64,000 nucleotides of DNA, from NCBI GenBank assembly GCA_017163975.1, contig JAFFSR010000292.1, positions 999,501-1,063,500 of the forward strand, read 5' to 3'. A program made the position numbers and the translations under genes. Positions within the stretch are counted from its first letter, which is position 1, and the number at the start of each line of letters is the position of its first letter. Source of the DNA: Anastatus disparis. Lineage: Eukaryota > Arthropoda > Insecta > Hymenoptera > Eupelmidae. Below the pieces are notes generated by a model. It ran no database searches, was not told where the DNA came from, and saw nothing but the letters and a program-made list of their open reading frames with translations. Of the stretch, positions 49,546-60,537 are shown in pieces.

Positions 49546-51448
49546 CTGTTGAGGTAAAATTCGCTGGCAGGCTAAAATTTTTTCTTAATAATTGGTTATT
49601 TATTACAAACGATGAAAAGGTCTTAAGTTATATACAGGGATATAAAATTCCTTTCACTTTAGAGGTTAGGCAAAGTACACCTCCAAAAAATATAAAGATG
49701 AGCCTTCAAGAATATAAATTCTTAGATTTAGAAATTAAAAATCTTTTATCTCTAGGAGCAATTGAAAAGTGTGAATTTGAGCGAGATCAATTCTTATCTA
49801 CTTATTTTCTTATCCCAAAACCAAATGGCTCATATAGATTCATTTTAAATTTAAAGCAATTAAATAATTTTATTACAACAGAACATTTCAAATTAGAAGA
49901 TATTAGAACTGCGATAAACATATTACAACCTGATGACTACATGTGTAAATTGGATTTAAAAGATGCTTATTTTTTGATTCCAATTGATGCTGCTTACAAA
50001 AAATATTTACGTTTTGAATTCAAAAATCAATTTTTTCAATTTAATGTTTTACCTTTTGGTTTAAACACGAGTCCTTATGTATTTACAAAAATTCTCAAGC
50101 CTGTTGTTAGTTGGTTGAGAGAAAAAGGTTTTAGATCAACCATATATCTAGATGATATTTTACTTTTTGGTTCTACAAAACAAAGGTGTCTATTAAATAC
50201 TAGACCTACAGTAAACCTTTTAAAATTTTTAGGTTTCATAATAAATGATAAAAAAAGTTTATTTATACCATCTAAAGAAATCTTATTCTTGGGTTTTTTA
50301 ATAAATTCAGAGAAATTACTTTTGAAGTTAACAGATTCTAAAAGAAATAAAATTTATAATTTAATTTGTAATCTTTTACAATTAAAGAAATGTAAGGTTA
50401 AAAAATTAGCAGAAGTGATTGGTGTTTTGGTAGCAGCCTGTCCAGCAGTTCGTTATGGATGGATGGATGGTTGTATTATAAAAATTTAGAAAAGATTAAG
50501 GTTTCATTTTTAAACAAATTTCCAAAAAAATTTGAAAAATCAATAATATTAAACAAAGCTGCTATTGATGACTTAAAGTGGTGGAAAAAACATATCTTTA
50601 TAGCAAATAACGAAATTAAATCATTTACTTTTTCAAAGGAAATTTTTTCAGATGCATCAACATCTGGTTGGGGTGCAGTATACAATGGTAATAAAACCCA
50701 CGGCTTTTGGAATCAGGAGGAAAGATTACATCATATTAATTATTTAGAAATTCTAGCAGCTTTTTTAGCCTTAAAATCCTTTGCAGCCAATGATTCAGAT
50801 TGTCAAATTCTTCTCAGAATCGACAATACTACGGCTATCGCATATTTAAACAAAATGGGAGGAATCAAGTTTCCTCATCTTCATAAATTATCTAAAGATA
50901 TATGGGAATGGTGCATAAAGAGGAAGATATGGATTTTTGCGGAATATGTTGCTTCTAAAAAAAATGTAGCTGATTCAGAATCCAGAATTTCTAATGTTGA
51001 TACTGAGTGGGAACTAGCAGATTATGCTTATCAGAGAGTTGTATCAATTTTAGGCAAACCAAATATAGATCTTTTCGCTAGTAGAAGTAATAAAAAATGC
51101 ATTAATTATGTGTCTTGGCAAAGAGATCCTGATGCTTTAACAATTAATGCCTTTACTATTAACTGGAAAGAATATTTTTGGTATGCTTTTCCCCCTTTCT
51201 CTCTGATTCCGAGAGTTTTAAGAAAAATAAGAGAGGAAAATTCAGTAGGAATTTTAATTGTTCCTAACTAGACCGCCCAGCCTTGGTTTCCAGTTTTTAA
51301 AAAATTCCTCATTAGTGAACTTATCACATTTCATCCTTCTAATAAGCTCCTTTTATCTCCTTGCAGAACTGTGGTACATCCTCTAGCATCGCAGCTTACA
51401 CTTCTTGCCGGGATTGTATCAGCAAAGCATACCAAAGAAAAGGATTAG
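49314..51448 (+). pseudogene. DIRS reverse transcriptase and RNase H, broken
   Basis: The frame is open from 49314, overlapping the gag tail, with no Met before 49698. The RT start block GRLKFFLNNWLFITNDEK lies at about 49566-49620, followed by KLDLKDAYFLIPI and the YLDD box (YLDDILLFG, near 50146). A frameshift in a GGAT repeat at about 50455-50470 moves the RNase H (FSDASTSGWGAV, RIDNTTAIAYL) into the frame ending at 51271. The block KPNIDLFASR and YAFPPFSLIPRVL are typical of DIRS. A TAG at 51269-51271 stands where the frame otherwise continues TAQPWFPVFKKF to 51448. Two lesions make it non-functional. Confidence 0.88.
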
Positions 51449-52774
51449 CAGAATCAACTTTGAGTATTATTTTAGGATCTCTTGCAGAAAGTACTTACAA
51501 ACAATATAACACTGCATTAAAAATTTGGTGGAATTTTTGTATAATTAAAAAGCAAGATCCTTTTTCAGCTAAAGAAAATTTTTTATTAGAATTTTTATCT
51601 AATAAATTTGAATCAGGTGCAGCCTACGGTTCTTTGAACACGATGAGATCTGCTATTTCTTTAATTTCAGATGAAGATTTTACAAATAGTTCTACGATAA
51701 ACCGATTTTTTAAAGGAATATTCAGGCTAAGACCTTCTGCCCCTAAGTACACGAAGACCTGGGATGTTAGTATTGTTTTAGATAAACTTGAAACCTGGTA
51801 TCCATTGGAAGAGCTGAATTTAAAAACTTTAACAAGAAAACTTACCATGTTATTAGCATTAGGTACAGGATTTAGAGTACAATCCCTTTCTCTCATTAAA
51901 CTAGAAAACATCAGTTTCGATGAGAAAGGTGTAGAAATTAAAATAGCAGATCTTATTAAGACTTCAAGACCAGGTGCTTTTCAACCTTATTCTTACTTAC
52001 CGTTTTTCAAAGAAAAACCTGACATTTGTATTGCTAAAACGTTAAAATATTATTGTCAAATCACCAAAGGTATAAGATTTTCTATCAACCATTTAATTTT
52101 AACTTTTAAAAGACCTCATAAAAAGGCATCTACTAATACACTAAGTAGATATTTAAAAGATGTTTTGCAAGAATGTGGTATTAGTTAAAATTTCACAGGA
52201 CACAGTACAAGGCACGCATCAACATCAAAGGCCTTTAACGGGATGTCGTAGTTGTTGGAATCGAGTTTTGCTTTTTTTATCTTACTGATATCTTTTTAAA
52301 TTCACTATTTGGACAAATATAATGACTTGTCCGCGCTAAAACTATATTAATACAATAATTTTTGTTAAATTAAAAATTCAATTTAGCTTCATATTTTTTT
52401 ATGAACTTTGAATGAAAATTAGATATCAAGCTCGATGAACCTAACCTCAAAATAGTATATATCGAAAGTTTGTTTATAACTTTTTATGTATATTGTTTTG
52501 ATAAATTTCTTGACTTGTCCGCGCTAAGGATTAATCTTACGAATTTTCTTACTGAAGTGAAAGAATTTGATTTGACGCACTGTTTACTCATGAACTTTGA
52601 ATAAAAATATTATTAGGAGGAGCAGAACTACGATATCCTCTTAAGAAAGGTTCAAACATAAATATGATTAAGAATGCTGCAGGTTGGTCCGAAAAATCTT
52701 TAGTTTTTTCCAAGTTTTATAATAGACCAATTCAATCTGTTGATAAGAATTTTGCGTTAACTGTATTCTCCTAA
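51361..52774 (+). pseudogene. DIRS tyrosine recombinase, split by a MITE
   Basis: Overlaps the end of the RT frame. The N-terminal SAM-like DNA-binding part is followed by GFRVQSLSLIK (catalytic Arg172). A TAA at 52186-52188 interrupts the frame just before FTGHSTRHASTSKAF, which holds the HxxR pair (52201-52212). The 402-bp MITE follows at TTAA, and the frame resumes exactly at 52645 with KKGSNINMIKNAAGWS and the nucleophile Tyr in SKFYNRPI (codon 52718-52720), ending at 52774. Without the stop and the insert, all catalytic residues would be present. The enzyme integrates the circular element DNA. Confidence 0.88.
52239..52640. mobile_element. 402-bp TTAA MITE, copy 2, inside the recombinase ORF
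   Basis: Ends CGGGATGTCGTAGTTGTTGG and CAGAACTACGATATCCTC with TTAA at 52235-52238 and 52641-52644. Homologous to 46964-47384. Removing it and one TTAA restores the recombinase reading frame at GCC TTT AAG AAA, which proves the boundaries. Confidence 0.95.
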
Positions 52775-52882
52775 TTATACTTTTCCTTCATATATGTAAT
52801 TAAAAAATAAATGAATAAATATACATATATTATAAAAAAAAGGGATATAATTTAATAAATAAAGTTATATCTCTGAACATCT

Positions 52883-52993
52883 ACAATGTTAATCTCGAAG
52901 AACGAGGAACGAAATATAATTAAGGATTAAACGAACTTACCTGAAGTGAAGTTCGATCCAAATTATATGAGTTCCTCGTTCGAAGAGATTAAT
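52883..52993. repeat. DIRS internal complementary region
   Basis: The first part complements the left end of the element and the second part, from 52922, complements its right end. Together they are the reverse complement of a right-end/left-end circle junction. This is the template bridge expected for DIRS replication. Confidence 0.88.
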
Positions 52994-53011
52994 TTCCCAC
53001 CCTTTAAAAAA

Positions 53012-53031
53012 AAAAAAAAAAAAAAGAATTT
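53012..53031. repeat. Poly(A) run within the DIRS right end
   Basis: An uninterrupted A run of about 20 bases, between the internal complementary region and the right terminal repeat. Confidence 0.85.
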
Positions 53032-53067
53032 CTTTTTATTTCCCTGTCCCAAAGAACTCTAAACTAT

Positions 53068-53235
53068 AATGAAATTGTAAGATTGCGCACAGGAGCGCGA
53101 TTGTTGATTATTTTATTTACTCTGAAAGATGGCGTCGATGGCGACAAGTCGCGATACTACAATGTTAATCTCTTCGAACGAGGAACTCATATAATTTGGA
53201 TCGAACTTCACTTCAGGTAAGTTCGTTTGATCCTT
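53068..53235. repeat. DIRS right inverted terminal repeat with extension
   Basis: 53068-53196 is the complement of the left terminal repeat. The remaining bases to 53235 (GATCGAACTTCACTTCAGG and on) are unique to the right end and match the internal complementary region only. Confidence 0.88.
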
Positions 53236-53275
53236 AATTTCTAAGGATAATATATTATTTGTTATTTTTAGTGCA

Positions 53276-53994
53276 ATGTTTTTGAAATTGGTTTTTTTTT
53301 GTTAAAAATTTTTTATTCTCTATTTTTCAGTGAAGCTCCTTACTAAAAGAACAAATATGGGTAGACCTACTAATCAAATATTTAACGCCAGCCTAAAAAA
53401 ATTGCCTCAAATCTAAAAAAAATATGATAAAAAATATTTTTATAAATAGTTTATATTTTTTAACATTTCATTAGGTATCTATCACTTCTTTTGTTTATTT
53501 TCAAAATTTTTTTTCAAATATTTATCAAATATTTTTTTGACACAACCTCCTCCATATAAAATATGATTTTCATACCAATCGATCAATCCCTTTAAAAAAA
53601 AAACAAAAAAATTCAATCGAATTGAGGATTTTCTCCTTTTTTGAAATCGGTTAAAAAAGGATCATTAATGCAATAATGCAAACTTCTATTTAATAAAATC
53701 GAAATGAATTAACTTCTTAAATAGAATATTCTTTGTATATGTCAGACCAGGTGTTTATCAAATAAATAAAAAATTAAAAGCAGTACAATATTCACACTAA
53801 CGATCTGAGAAACACGATATATATGTATAATATACCAATAAGTGATATACAGAAACTACAAATAGTCTAATACTTAATTGTATTTTGAATCGACTTATAA
53901 TGTAACTGATATTTTTCTTTTGATTTGAGACTAATAATTTTCGAAATGTATTACTTCGATTTTACTATTTATTTACCATTTAAGAACGATTTAA
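53276..53994. other. AT-rich spacer with a palindrome remnant
   Basis: About 53385-53480 resembles the centre of the palindrome at 47820-47960. Otherwise nothing is recognised. Confidence 0.5.
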
Positions 53995-54383
53995 CCCTGG
54001 TGGAAATTAAAATGTTTTTTTTACCATTTTATGACCAGTAGAAATGGAAACACTTTTTTTAACATTTTATGGACATTTCTTTAGCATCATTATTATTAAT
54101 GATTTTAAATTTTTATATACCGTGAAGGACGTAATTTCTGATCACCTAAGAGGTATTTCTGATCACATATTTACTTGTAAAAAAGTAAAAATATATTTAT
54201 TTTTCATACAAACGAAGCATTTCTTACGCTCAATCTATTTTTCCTCATAAATTATAAAAAGGTTTTTTCTACTAAAATCTTAAAGATTATGATTTATAAT
54301 AAATAATGATCAGAAATTACGCCCTGATCAGGAACTACGTCCTTTACGGTACACCATTTTTTATCTTCACATTTCTGCCAGGG
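53995..54383. mobile_element. TA-site MITE, CCCTGGTGGAAAT family, copy 3, split by another MITE
   Basis: Starts CCCTGGTGGAAATTAAAATG and ends CACATTTCTGCCAGGG. Compared with the copies at 42736 and 44064 it is intact except for the insert at 54120-54349, placed in the TTTTTATATACACC block. The flanking TA has become AA. Confidence 0.85.
54120..54349. mobile_element. TA-site MITE, CCGTAAAGGACG family, copy 2
   Basis: Ends CCGTGAAGGACGTAATTTC and GAACTACGTCCTTTACGG with TA duplicated (54118-54119 and 54350-54351). Its host MITE supplies the empty site. Reverse orientation relative to 36742-36964. Confidence 0.9.
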
Positions 54384-54773
54384 AAGTTTAAGATTTATTC
54401 GGAAAATAATTTATAATATGAAATTACATTGAATTTTTAAAAAGATAAATATAGAATATTTTTTTTAAATTGTCATTTGTTTATTTATTAATTGAATTTT
54501 CATTCTGCAATCTATATTAATTTCTATAATACATATATCTGTGATTCCTGATATTTTTATTTATTTATTTAAAAGATAAATTTAGAACTTAATAATTTTA
54601 GAAATCTTTTAAACATGGATTTTTTATGATTGATACTGTTTAAATATTCTTTTTTAATTTAAATGATTAATTTTTTTATATTATTTATAGTTCATAATTT
54701 AAAAAATCTATATTGCAATTATTCTTTTGCAATCATTATTCGTATTTATTATTTTCGATTAGTATTTCAAATA
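54384..54773. other. AT-rich spacer, nothing recognised
   Basis: Low-complexity AT-rich sequence between the MITE pair and the pogo-like element. Confidence 0.5.
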
Positions 54774-57265
54774 AGGTAAAGTAAGGTAATTTGGGACGGA
54801 TTTTAGCATCCACCAAATATAACTCTATTTTTGTCATTTTATTTTTAAAATTTTGATAAATCCGTAAATCAAGGCTTTTAGTAGGCTGTATGGACTTTAT
54901 TTTCCAATAAGGATAGAGTCAATATCTTTATAATTAAAAAAATTATAAGGTTTTAATTTTAGAGTATTAGGGGGTTAAAACTGGACAATGTTAAATAAAA
55001 TGCAACCTAAAGCTGGACAGCATAGGGAGCTAATTGTGGACTGTGCTGAACAATGCACTGATTAGTATACTAAATACCACAAAATTTCTTCAACGCTTTC
55101 CAATATTCAAAAAGTTCTTTTTGACTGTCTTCACCTTTCCACAACTCTTTAAATTCATTGTGCTTGAATGTTTGTAAAGTTTCAGCAGAAATAACATTCT
55201 GTTCAAATAAATTCAATAGATGCAATAATTTATTGTTCATCGTACTGCTTAGACTTTCTAACTGATCAGATGAAGATCTAGGATTCTTGTTCTTTTTTTT
55301 AATTTAAAATATCATAATTAACTGCACTCAATTCAAATGGATATAACCCACATGCCCTCAATCCATTTTTAATTGTCTCGGTCACATCAATAAATCAAGA
55401 GTCTTTTTTAAAATACCAGCGAACATTGATTTTTTAATATCAACTATATTATTGTCAATCCTTCATGTTCGTAGAGTACTTTTGTATGCCTCTTTCAATG
55501 GATGGAATAGAGTCACATCCAAAGGCTGGATTATATGGGTGGCATTAGGATATAGTGCTATTAGTTCTATTTGAAATTCTTTACAGAAATTTATTAAGGG
55601 CAAAGTGAGATGAGAGGCATGACTATCTACGTACAGAATTATTGGAAACTCCACTTCATTATCTATCAGCCACTCGTAATAGATATTTACTATGTAACTA
55701 TAAAAGGTCTCCGATGTCATCCAACCTCTGTCACTATGTCCTATGCCCCAGCCTTTTGGTATGCTATAAACAAGGCTTTTCTTTGGAATAGTTTTCAAAT
55801 CAAACAGTACCATAGGAGGAAGTATCTGTCCTGAAGCAGATGCAGTAACGAGTACTGTGATACAAGCTTTCTCATTGTCTCCGACAATTTGATATACAGA
55901 TTTTGCAACTTTTTGTGTTATAACTGTATTATCTTTTGGTACTAAATTGAATGAAGATTCATCCAAATTGAAAATTCTTTCTGGTTTAACATTTATGAAT
56001 CCATTGTACCAATGTTTATCTGGTCTGTTGTTTTTAAAAGTATTCTTTCTCTTCTCTGCAATTATAAATTTCTGTACGCAGTCTAATAAATAACTTTTTG
56101 TGACAGGAAATCCTCTTTCTGCACAGTAAATAATCCATTCAACTATTTCTAATTCTTCTTTGGGACTTAAAATAGTTGGTGCACCTCTAGCACAGTCTAT
56201 TGGTACACGACAACTGAATTTAGTATGCAGTGTTGACTTTGGTATTCCAAAAAGTGTAGCTGCCTGTCACAGAGTCTGTCCATTTTCTATTCCTGTTGAT
56301 ACTTTCATAAGTGTTTCTTTATCATATTTTTTTTCCATTGCATTTATTTGATTTGAATTTTCTTGTTTTATCTTTATTAATACCAGTTAATTTTTTTACT
56401 TCATTACACTTTTCTTGAGATCTATTTGGTTTTGTTTTTGTAATTCTATTCTTATTTATTACTTTATTATTTTTTCTACCTATTATAAATCTGTAAATAA
56501 TTTAATTATTTAAGATAATTAGCTAATTATTTTAAAAATTAAGTACATTATACATAAATTTAATAGTGAGTAGTACTTACATGAAGAGGTTAGGTTTGAA
56601 CTTAAAATTTTTGCAAGTAAATAATGTTTTAAACACTCGAATTATATATATACTAAAAACCGTAGCCACGAATACAACAAAGTAAATATAATTAGTATAT
56701 TATTTCAGAAAATTTTTGTAAAAAATTTTAATTTTTAACAATGTTTTTCTACGTGTCTACAATTAGAGTAACGCTGCAGAACAGTAAGCAAATTCGGGAC
56801 ATGCGCGAGACTTCTATCCAGAATTATGGTTCCCTTTTAAAAAATGGGAGCAAAATTTAAACATGTTTTTTTATTAATAAAAAATGTATTTTGACTATGA
56901 ATGTACTTCTAAAAAGTATCCTTCACTATCGTATTATTAATTAAAGTCATTATTTACATGTGTTAAGAGGAATTCTTTTTTTTTTCATCGTATGTATAAA
57001 TAGCAGTTTTAGCAATGGATGGGCCCATATGTACATCATTTTCCAACTTATTATACAGCCTCATTTCTTTTATTTATTTAAATTATTTTTAAATTTTTAT
57101 TTAATTATATAAAGTAATTATTCGTATCAACAACAGCTTAGTTTACTATGAATAATTTTACTTTTTAATATTTGTCATATTATCATATTTAAAAATAGCA
57201 ATCTTTATTGATGTCCAGAATTATGTCCCAAGTTGAACGTTGTCCCAAATTACCTTACTTTACCT
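54774..57265 (-). mobile_element. 2.5-kb pogo/Tigger-like DNA transposon
   Basis: The inverted ends AGGTAAAGTAAGGTAATTTG and their complement (57241-57265) are flanked by TA at 54772-54773 and 57266-57267, as for the Tc1/mariner-pogo group. Subterminal GTCCCAA-type blocks recur near the right end. One transposase gene, decayed, is on the - strand. Confidence 0.88.
55070..56338 (-). pseudogene. pogo/Tigger-type DDE transposase, decayed
   Basis: Starts with an ATG at 56336-56338. A TGA at 56267-56269 breaks the N-terminal psq-type helix-turn-helix just before QAATLFGIPKSTL. The same frame is then open down to 55463: a second DNA-binding part, then the catalytic core with NLDESSF (first Asp), LYVDSHASH (second Asp) and IIQPLDVTLFHPLK (third acidic position). 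Stops at 55463 and downstream truncate the C-terminal region, whose remnants (KNRP-like, then a coiled segment to about 55070) are still visible. The enzyme would cut and paste the element at TA. The core looks well kept, so decay is not very old. Confidence 0.85.
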
Positions 57266-57410
57266 TACAGTTCTTTTTTGGAAGTTTAATTTATTATTTC
57301 ATTTTAGAGAAAAATCAATCGTGACCAAACTTTTTGTTTCTTTATCAAACATTATATAAAATTAAGATTAATTCATTAAATAAAATACAAACAATTTAGG
57401 AAGTGATTTC

Positions 57411-57415
<5 letters not shown>

Positions 57416-57473
<58 letters not shown>
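57416..57473. repeat. (TA)n microsatellite
   Basis: About 58 bases of uninterrupted TA just before the dispersed repeat. Confidence 0.95.
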
Positions 57474-57477
<4 letters not shown>

Positions 57478-57486
57478 ATGTGTGTG

Positions 57487-57970
57487 TTTGTCATTAGGGG
57501 AATGAGAAAGTGTATGTCAAAGAAGAAGAGATTGGTATTAAAAAAAAAGTGGGGACAGTTTACGATCAGACTTCAAGTATCTCCAAATTAATTGGTTTTT
57601 TTCGTTCCCTATTCTTTTCACTAATGATTTCCATTGTATTGTAATTGAAACAGCTATTTCTCATCGTTTATATTCTCAATATTTAGATAAATAAATTAAA
57701 AATATGTAAAAATTTATTAAAAGTTTTTTTTTATAAAAATTGAATGAAATAAATATTAAAATTATAGTACGTGAATACGTGAATGTTTTTTATAAATTAT
57801 AATTAAATTATGTAGGTTCATCGAATTAAATATTATAATTTATGTTTTTATGCTTTTCTGCGTGTATTAAGAATAATCTGTGATATCACTTCTATATGGT
57901 GACTTACTGAAATAGTATTATATATTAACTTAAATATTTGACTATGATATGATATCATATTATGTGCAAT
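57487..57970. repeat. Dispersed repeat, copy 2
   Basis: The counterpart of 31471-31970: the first half is in the same orientation, the second half inverted relative to copy 1. Both copies are heavily AT-rich and non-coding. Confidence 0.6.
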
Positions 57971-58156
57971 ACTTTATATAGAAAATTTATTTATTGTTTA
58001 ATGTATTACACGCTTTTTTGTCATTCTGTTACAAAATAAACAAATATCTATCTAATATTAATTTATTAAAAAAAAGGTAACAATCTCTAAATGCAAAAAG
58101 AACAATGATAGTTGTTTAAAAGTTATTGATGAAGGTGCTGAAAAATGAAATTATTT

Positions 58157-58612
58157 TTAGACTGTTACGTGGGATTCTTGATACGCACTCCTATGGGGAG
58201 TGTGAGGATGTAAAATAATTACAAGAGAATTAATATGAAGTTATCTGTTATTTATTATAAAAAGTAATTACAGTGAGAGAGAGACTGATTACTACTTTGT
58301 TCTAGCGCGTCCGTCGATGGTCTGTCGCTCGTCGTCGTCTAAAACGACGATGTAAGTTGCCCGCGACGAAGTGCCGAATCAGCACTTCGCGCATCGTGCG
58401 ACTCTTGGTCCGGAAACTCGGAGTCGCATTTCTCTGAGTTTCTACCTTATTTTATGTTGTATATTATAATATACGTACAATATAATGTACGTAGCACGTC
58501 CGAGGCCGCGAGGCTTCGGCCCCCGAAGCCAAGTACGTACACATGAATACAATAAAAAATTTATTAAACTTAAGTCCCTAAAGTGTAATTGGTACTTTTT
58601 TGTGTACCTACA
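58157..58612 (-). repeat. Candidate 3' LTR of the Gypsy element
   Basis: On the + strand it begins TGTTACGTGGGATTC and could end at CCTACA near 58612, giving TG...CA-type ends on the - strand. It is markedly richer in G and C than its surroundings and lies downstream of the Gypsy polyprotein. The second LTR is outside the window, so this cannot be confirmed. The adjacent sequence is not a good polypurine tract; a purine run (AGAGGGGGG on the - strand, near 59157-59165) suggests an alternative boundary. Confidence 0.35.
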
Positions 58613-60537
58613 CGAGCCGATGCCCGTCCTATCTTACAAAAATTTCTAGCTTTTTCTATTTGTTTTGTGTTGGTGTTGTGTTGTTTGCGTACTAATTTAT
58701 TCTACTGTTTATTTTTAAATACTTTTCATTTTAACTATGAATTTATGGTCTCTCTCTTTATTTTTCAAAAGATATATGACATTTATAATAAAATATTTTA
58801 CAAAATTGTACAAAAATTAAAATGAATTTTAAATTATTAAATAATATAGCTTTAAATACAAAATTCATTATCTTATTTTCTAATGTGAGATGTTTCCTCT
58901 GAAGATACACGTGCGCATCATGTTGCACTCTTGATAAGATAAGAAGCCTTTCACATCACGAAATGCGTTCTTCCTCGGATGATTTTCTAAAGTGATTTAA
59001 AGAACCTTCTACTTGTTTTTGTGTTGGTTTGAAGCGGGATTCGAACGTGGATTCGAACTCCTTTTTTTGTCGAACTTTTATAATAAAATTTGTACACGAT
59101 TTTTCAATAATTGTATGATTTATCTGAAACAAAAACTAACTTATAGTAGAAAAGGGTCCCCCCTCTATTTCTAACTGTTTAACCGTCATTTATCTATTTA
59201 TTTTTTTTTATTTCCTCCTTCCTTATAAAAAAATTTTGTTACTAAACTGATCACTGATTAATATTCTACTGTGTATCCTCAAAGCTGCGTCTTACAAAAA
59301 ACTTTACTTATTAACTCTATGTGTTCTCTTTGACGCTTTTGTTTATCTTTTTTTTGTTAACATTATCGTTTAAGGAGCGCTGCGTCAACTAGAATATGGC
59401 CACGGTACCACGATTGGCTTGATAATCGCCTTTTTTTTCTAAAATTTTACTTTGCTTTCAATATTTTCTATGTGTTATTATTTTAATTTTATGAGCAATG
59501 TTATTCAACTCAAAAACTCATTGGATTTTCATTTTACTTCTTTTTCGAATAACTTTATAAAGGATACTTGCGTTCGATTCCCATGGGTTTTCTGGGATAT
59601 GTTCGGTTGTTAAGGTGATATATTTTTTTCAGATCTTAGTCCTTTAGCTGAGTTCTTAATAATTTATAATTATTATTAATATTCAACTTCTTTTATCACG
59701 AAGTTGATAACACATGCATATAATGGTTCACTGTATTTAACAGTCTTTTTTTGCTTTTTTTTTTTTTAACTTTTATTTCCAATTTTTTTTGCATGTTTTA
59801 TTGATTAAACTATGCATGTCATTTTGCTTTATTTACAACATAGAGAAGATTTACTTCTCGTTATAATTTTTATGTACATTTTATTTATTCTTTTTCTTTG
59901 AACTCGTGCCTGTTATTACCTCTTTTTTTTTTATTCATTGGACTTTAATTTTCCGTACGGGGTAAGGGGTAAAAGGATACTCATAGGGAATCTTAGGCGA
60001 GATCCTGCATTTCTTTTATAGTTGTTATTATTATTTGAGTTGCCTAACTTTTGCTAATTTTACAATTTTGTTGATAATAAAAATATTTTTATCACAATCA
60101 TCTTCAAAAACAATTAGCTAATTTATTTTATTTATTAGTAAAAACGTTTCTTTTCTCTTGCGGCCAATTCTTTTGACGCTTTGCTGTACAACTGAATCTT
60201 ATCTACTAATTATTTTTTATTTATTTTTGCTTTTATTCAAAAGATATTTGATTCTTTTTTTTGCTTATACAATATTTGTTGAAACGTCGCACCTTTAAGG
60301 ATATCTTATTATTCTCATTTCTTAATTTCAACCATTATTATTAATTTTCATTTTTTTTATATATTTTCTATTTTCTCTTCTGTAAAAATAAGCAGTGATC
60401 ATATGTCGTTCTTTCTTTTTCCTCGTCCGAAGGCCGCGGAAAAGAAAAAAATAAAGCTTTTTGCTATATCTTAATAATTTTAATTGTATTCCTTCAAAAG
60501 GAAAGAGGTTTTATGTTATACTAGTTACTCGTTGGTT
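58613..60537 (-). other. 3' region of the Gypsy element, no ORF seen
   Basis: A-rich on the - strand with no long frame, so no env gene is visible. It holds two close GATTCGAAC-type words (about 59038-59062) and the purine run mentioned for the LTR. It may be a long 3' UTR or decayed sequence. Confidence 0.45.

Larger units (their letters stand above)
48105..53235 (+). mobile_element. DIRS-type tyrosine-recombinase retrotransposon
   Basis: All DIRS hallmarks are visible: inverted terminal repeats (48105-48236 and 53068-53196 plus a right extension to 53235), an internal complementary region (52883-52993) that is the reverse complement of the joined right and left ends, and gag, RT-RNase H and tyrosine recombinase in order. 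DIRS elements replicate through a circular intermediate and insert by recombinase instead of DDE integrase, leaving no target duplication. The flanks here join as GTAT-AATT-TCTAAG with no duplication beyond the shared AATT. Length is 5131 bp including a 402-bp MITE. Several stops and one frameshift make this copy defective. Confidence 0.92.
57266..58156. other. AT-rich DNA with microsatellite and dispersed repeat
   Basis: Holds the TA run at 57416-57473 and copy 2 of the dispersed repeat at 57487-57970; nothing else is recognised. Confidence 0.5.

Noticed and set aside
59035..59065. tRNA gene or primer-binding site
   Set aside because: Two GATTCGAAC-type words lie too close together, with no A box or stems, and a primer site should be next to the 5' LTR outside the window.
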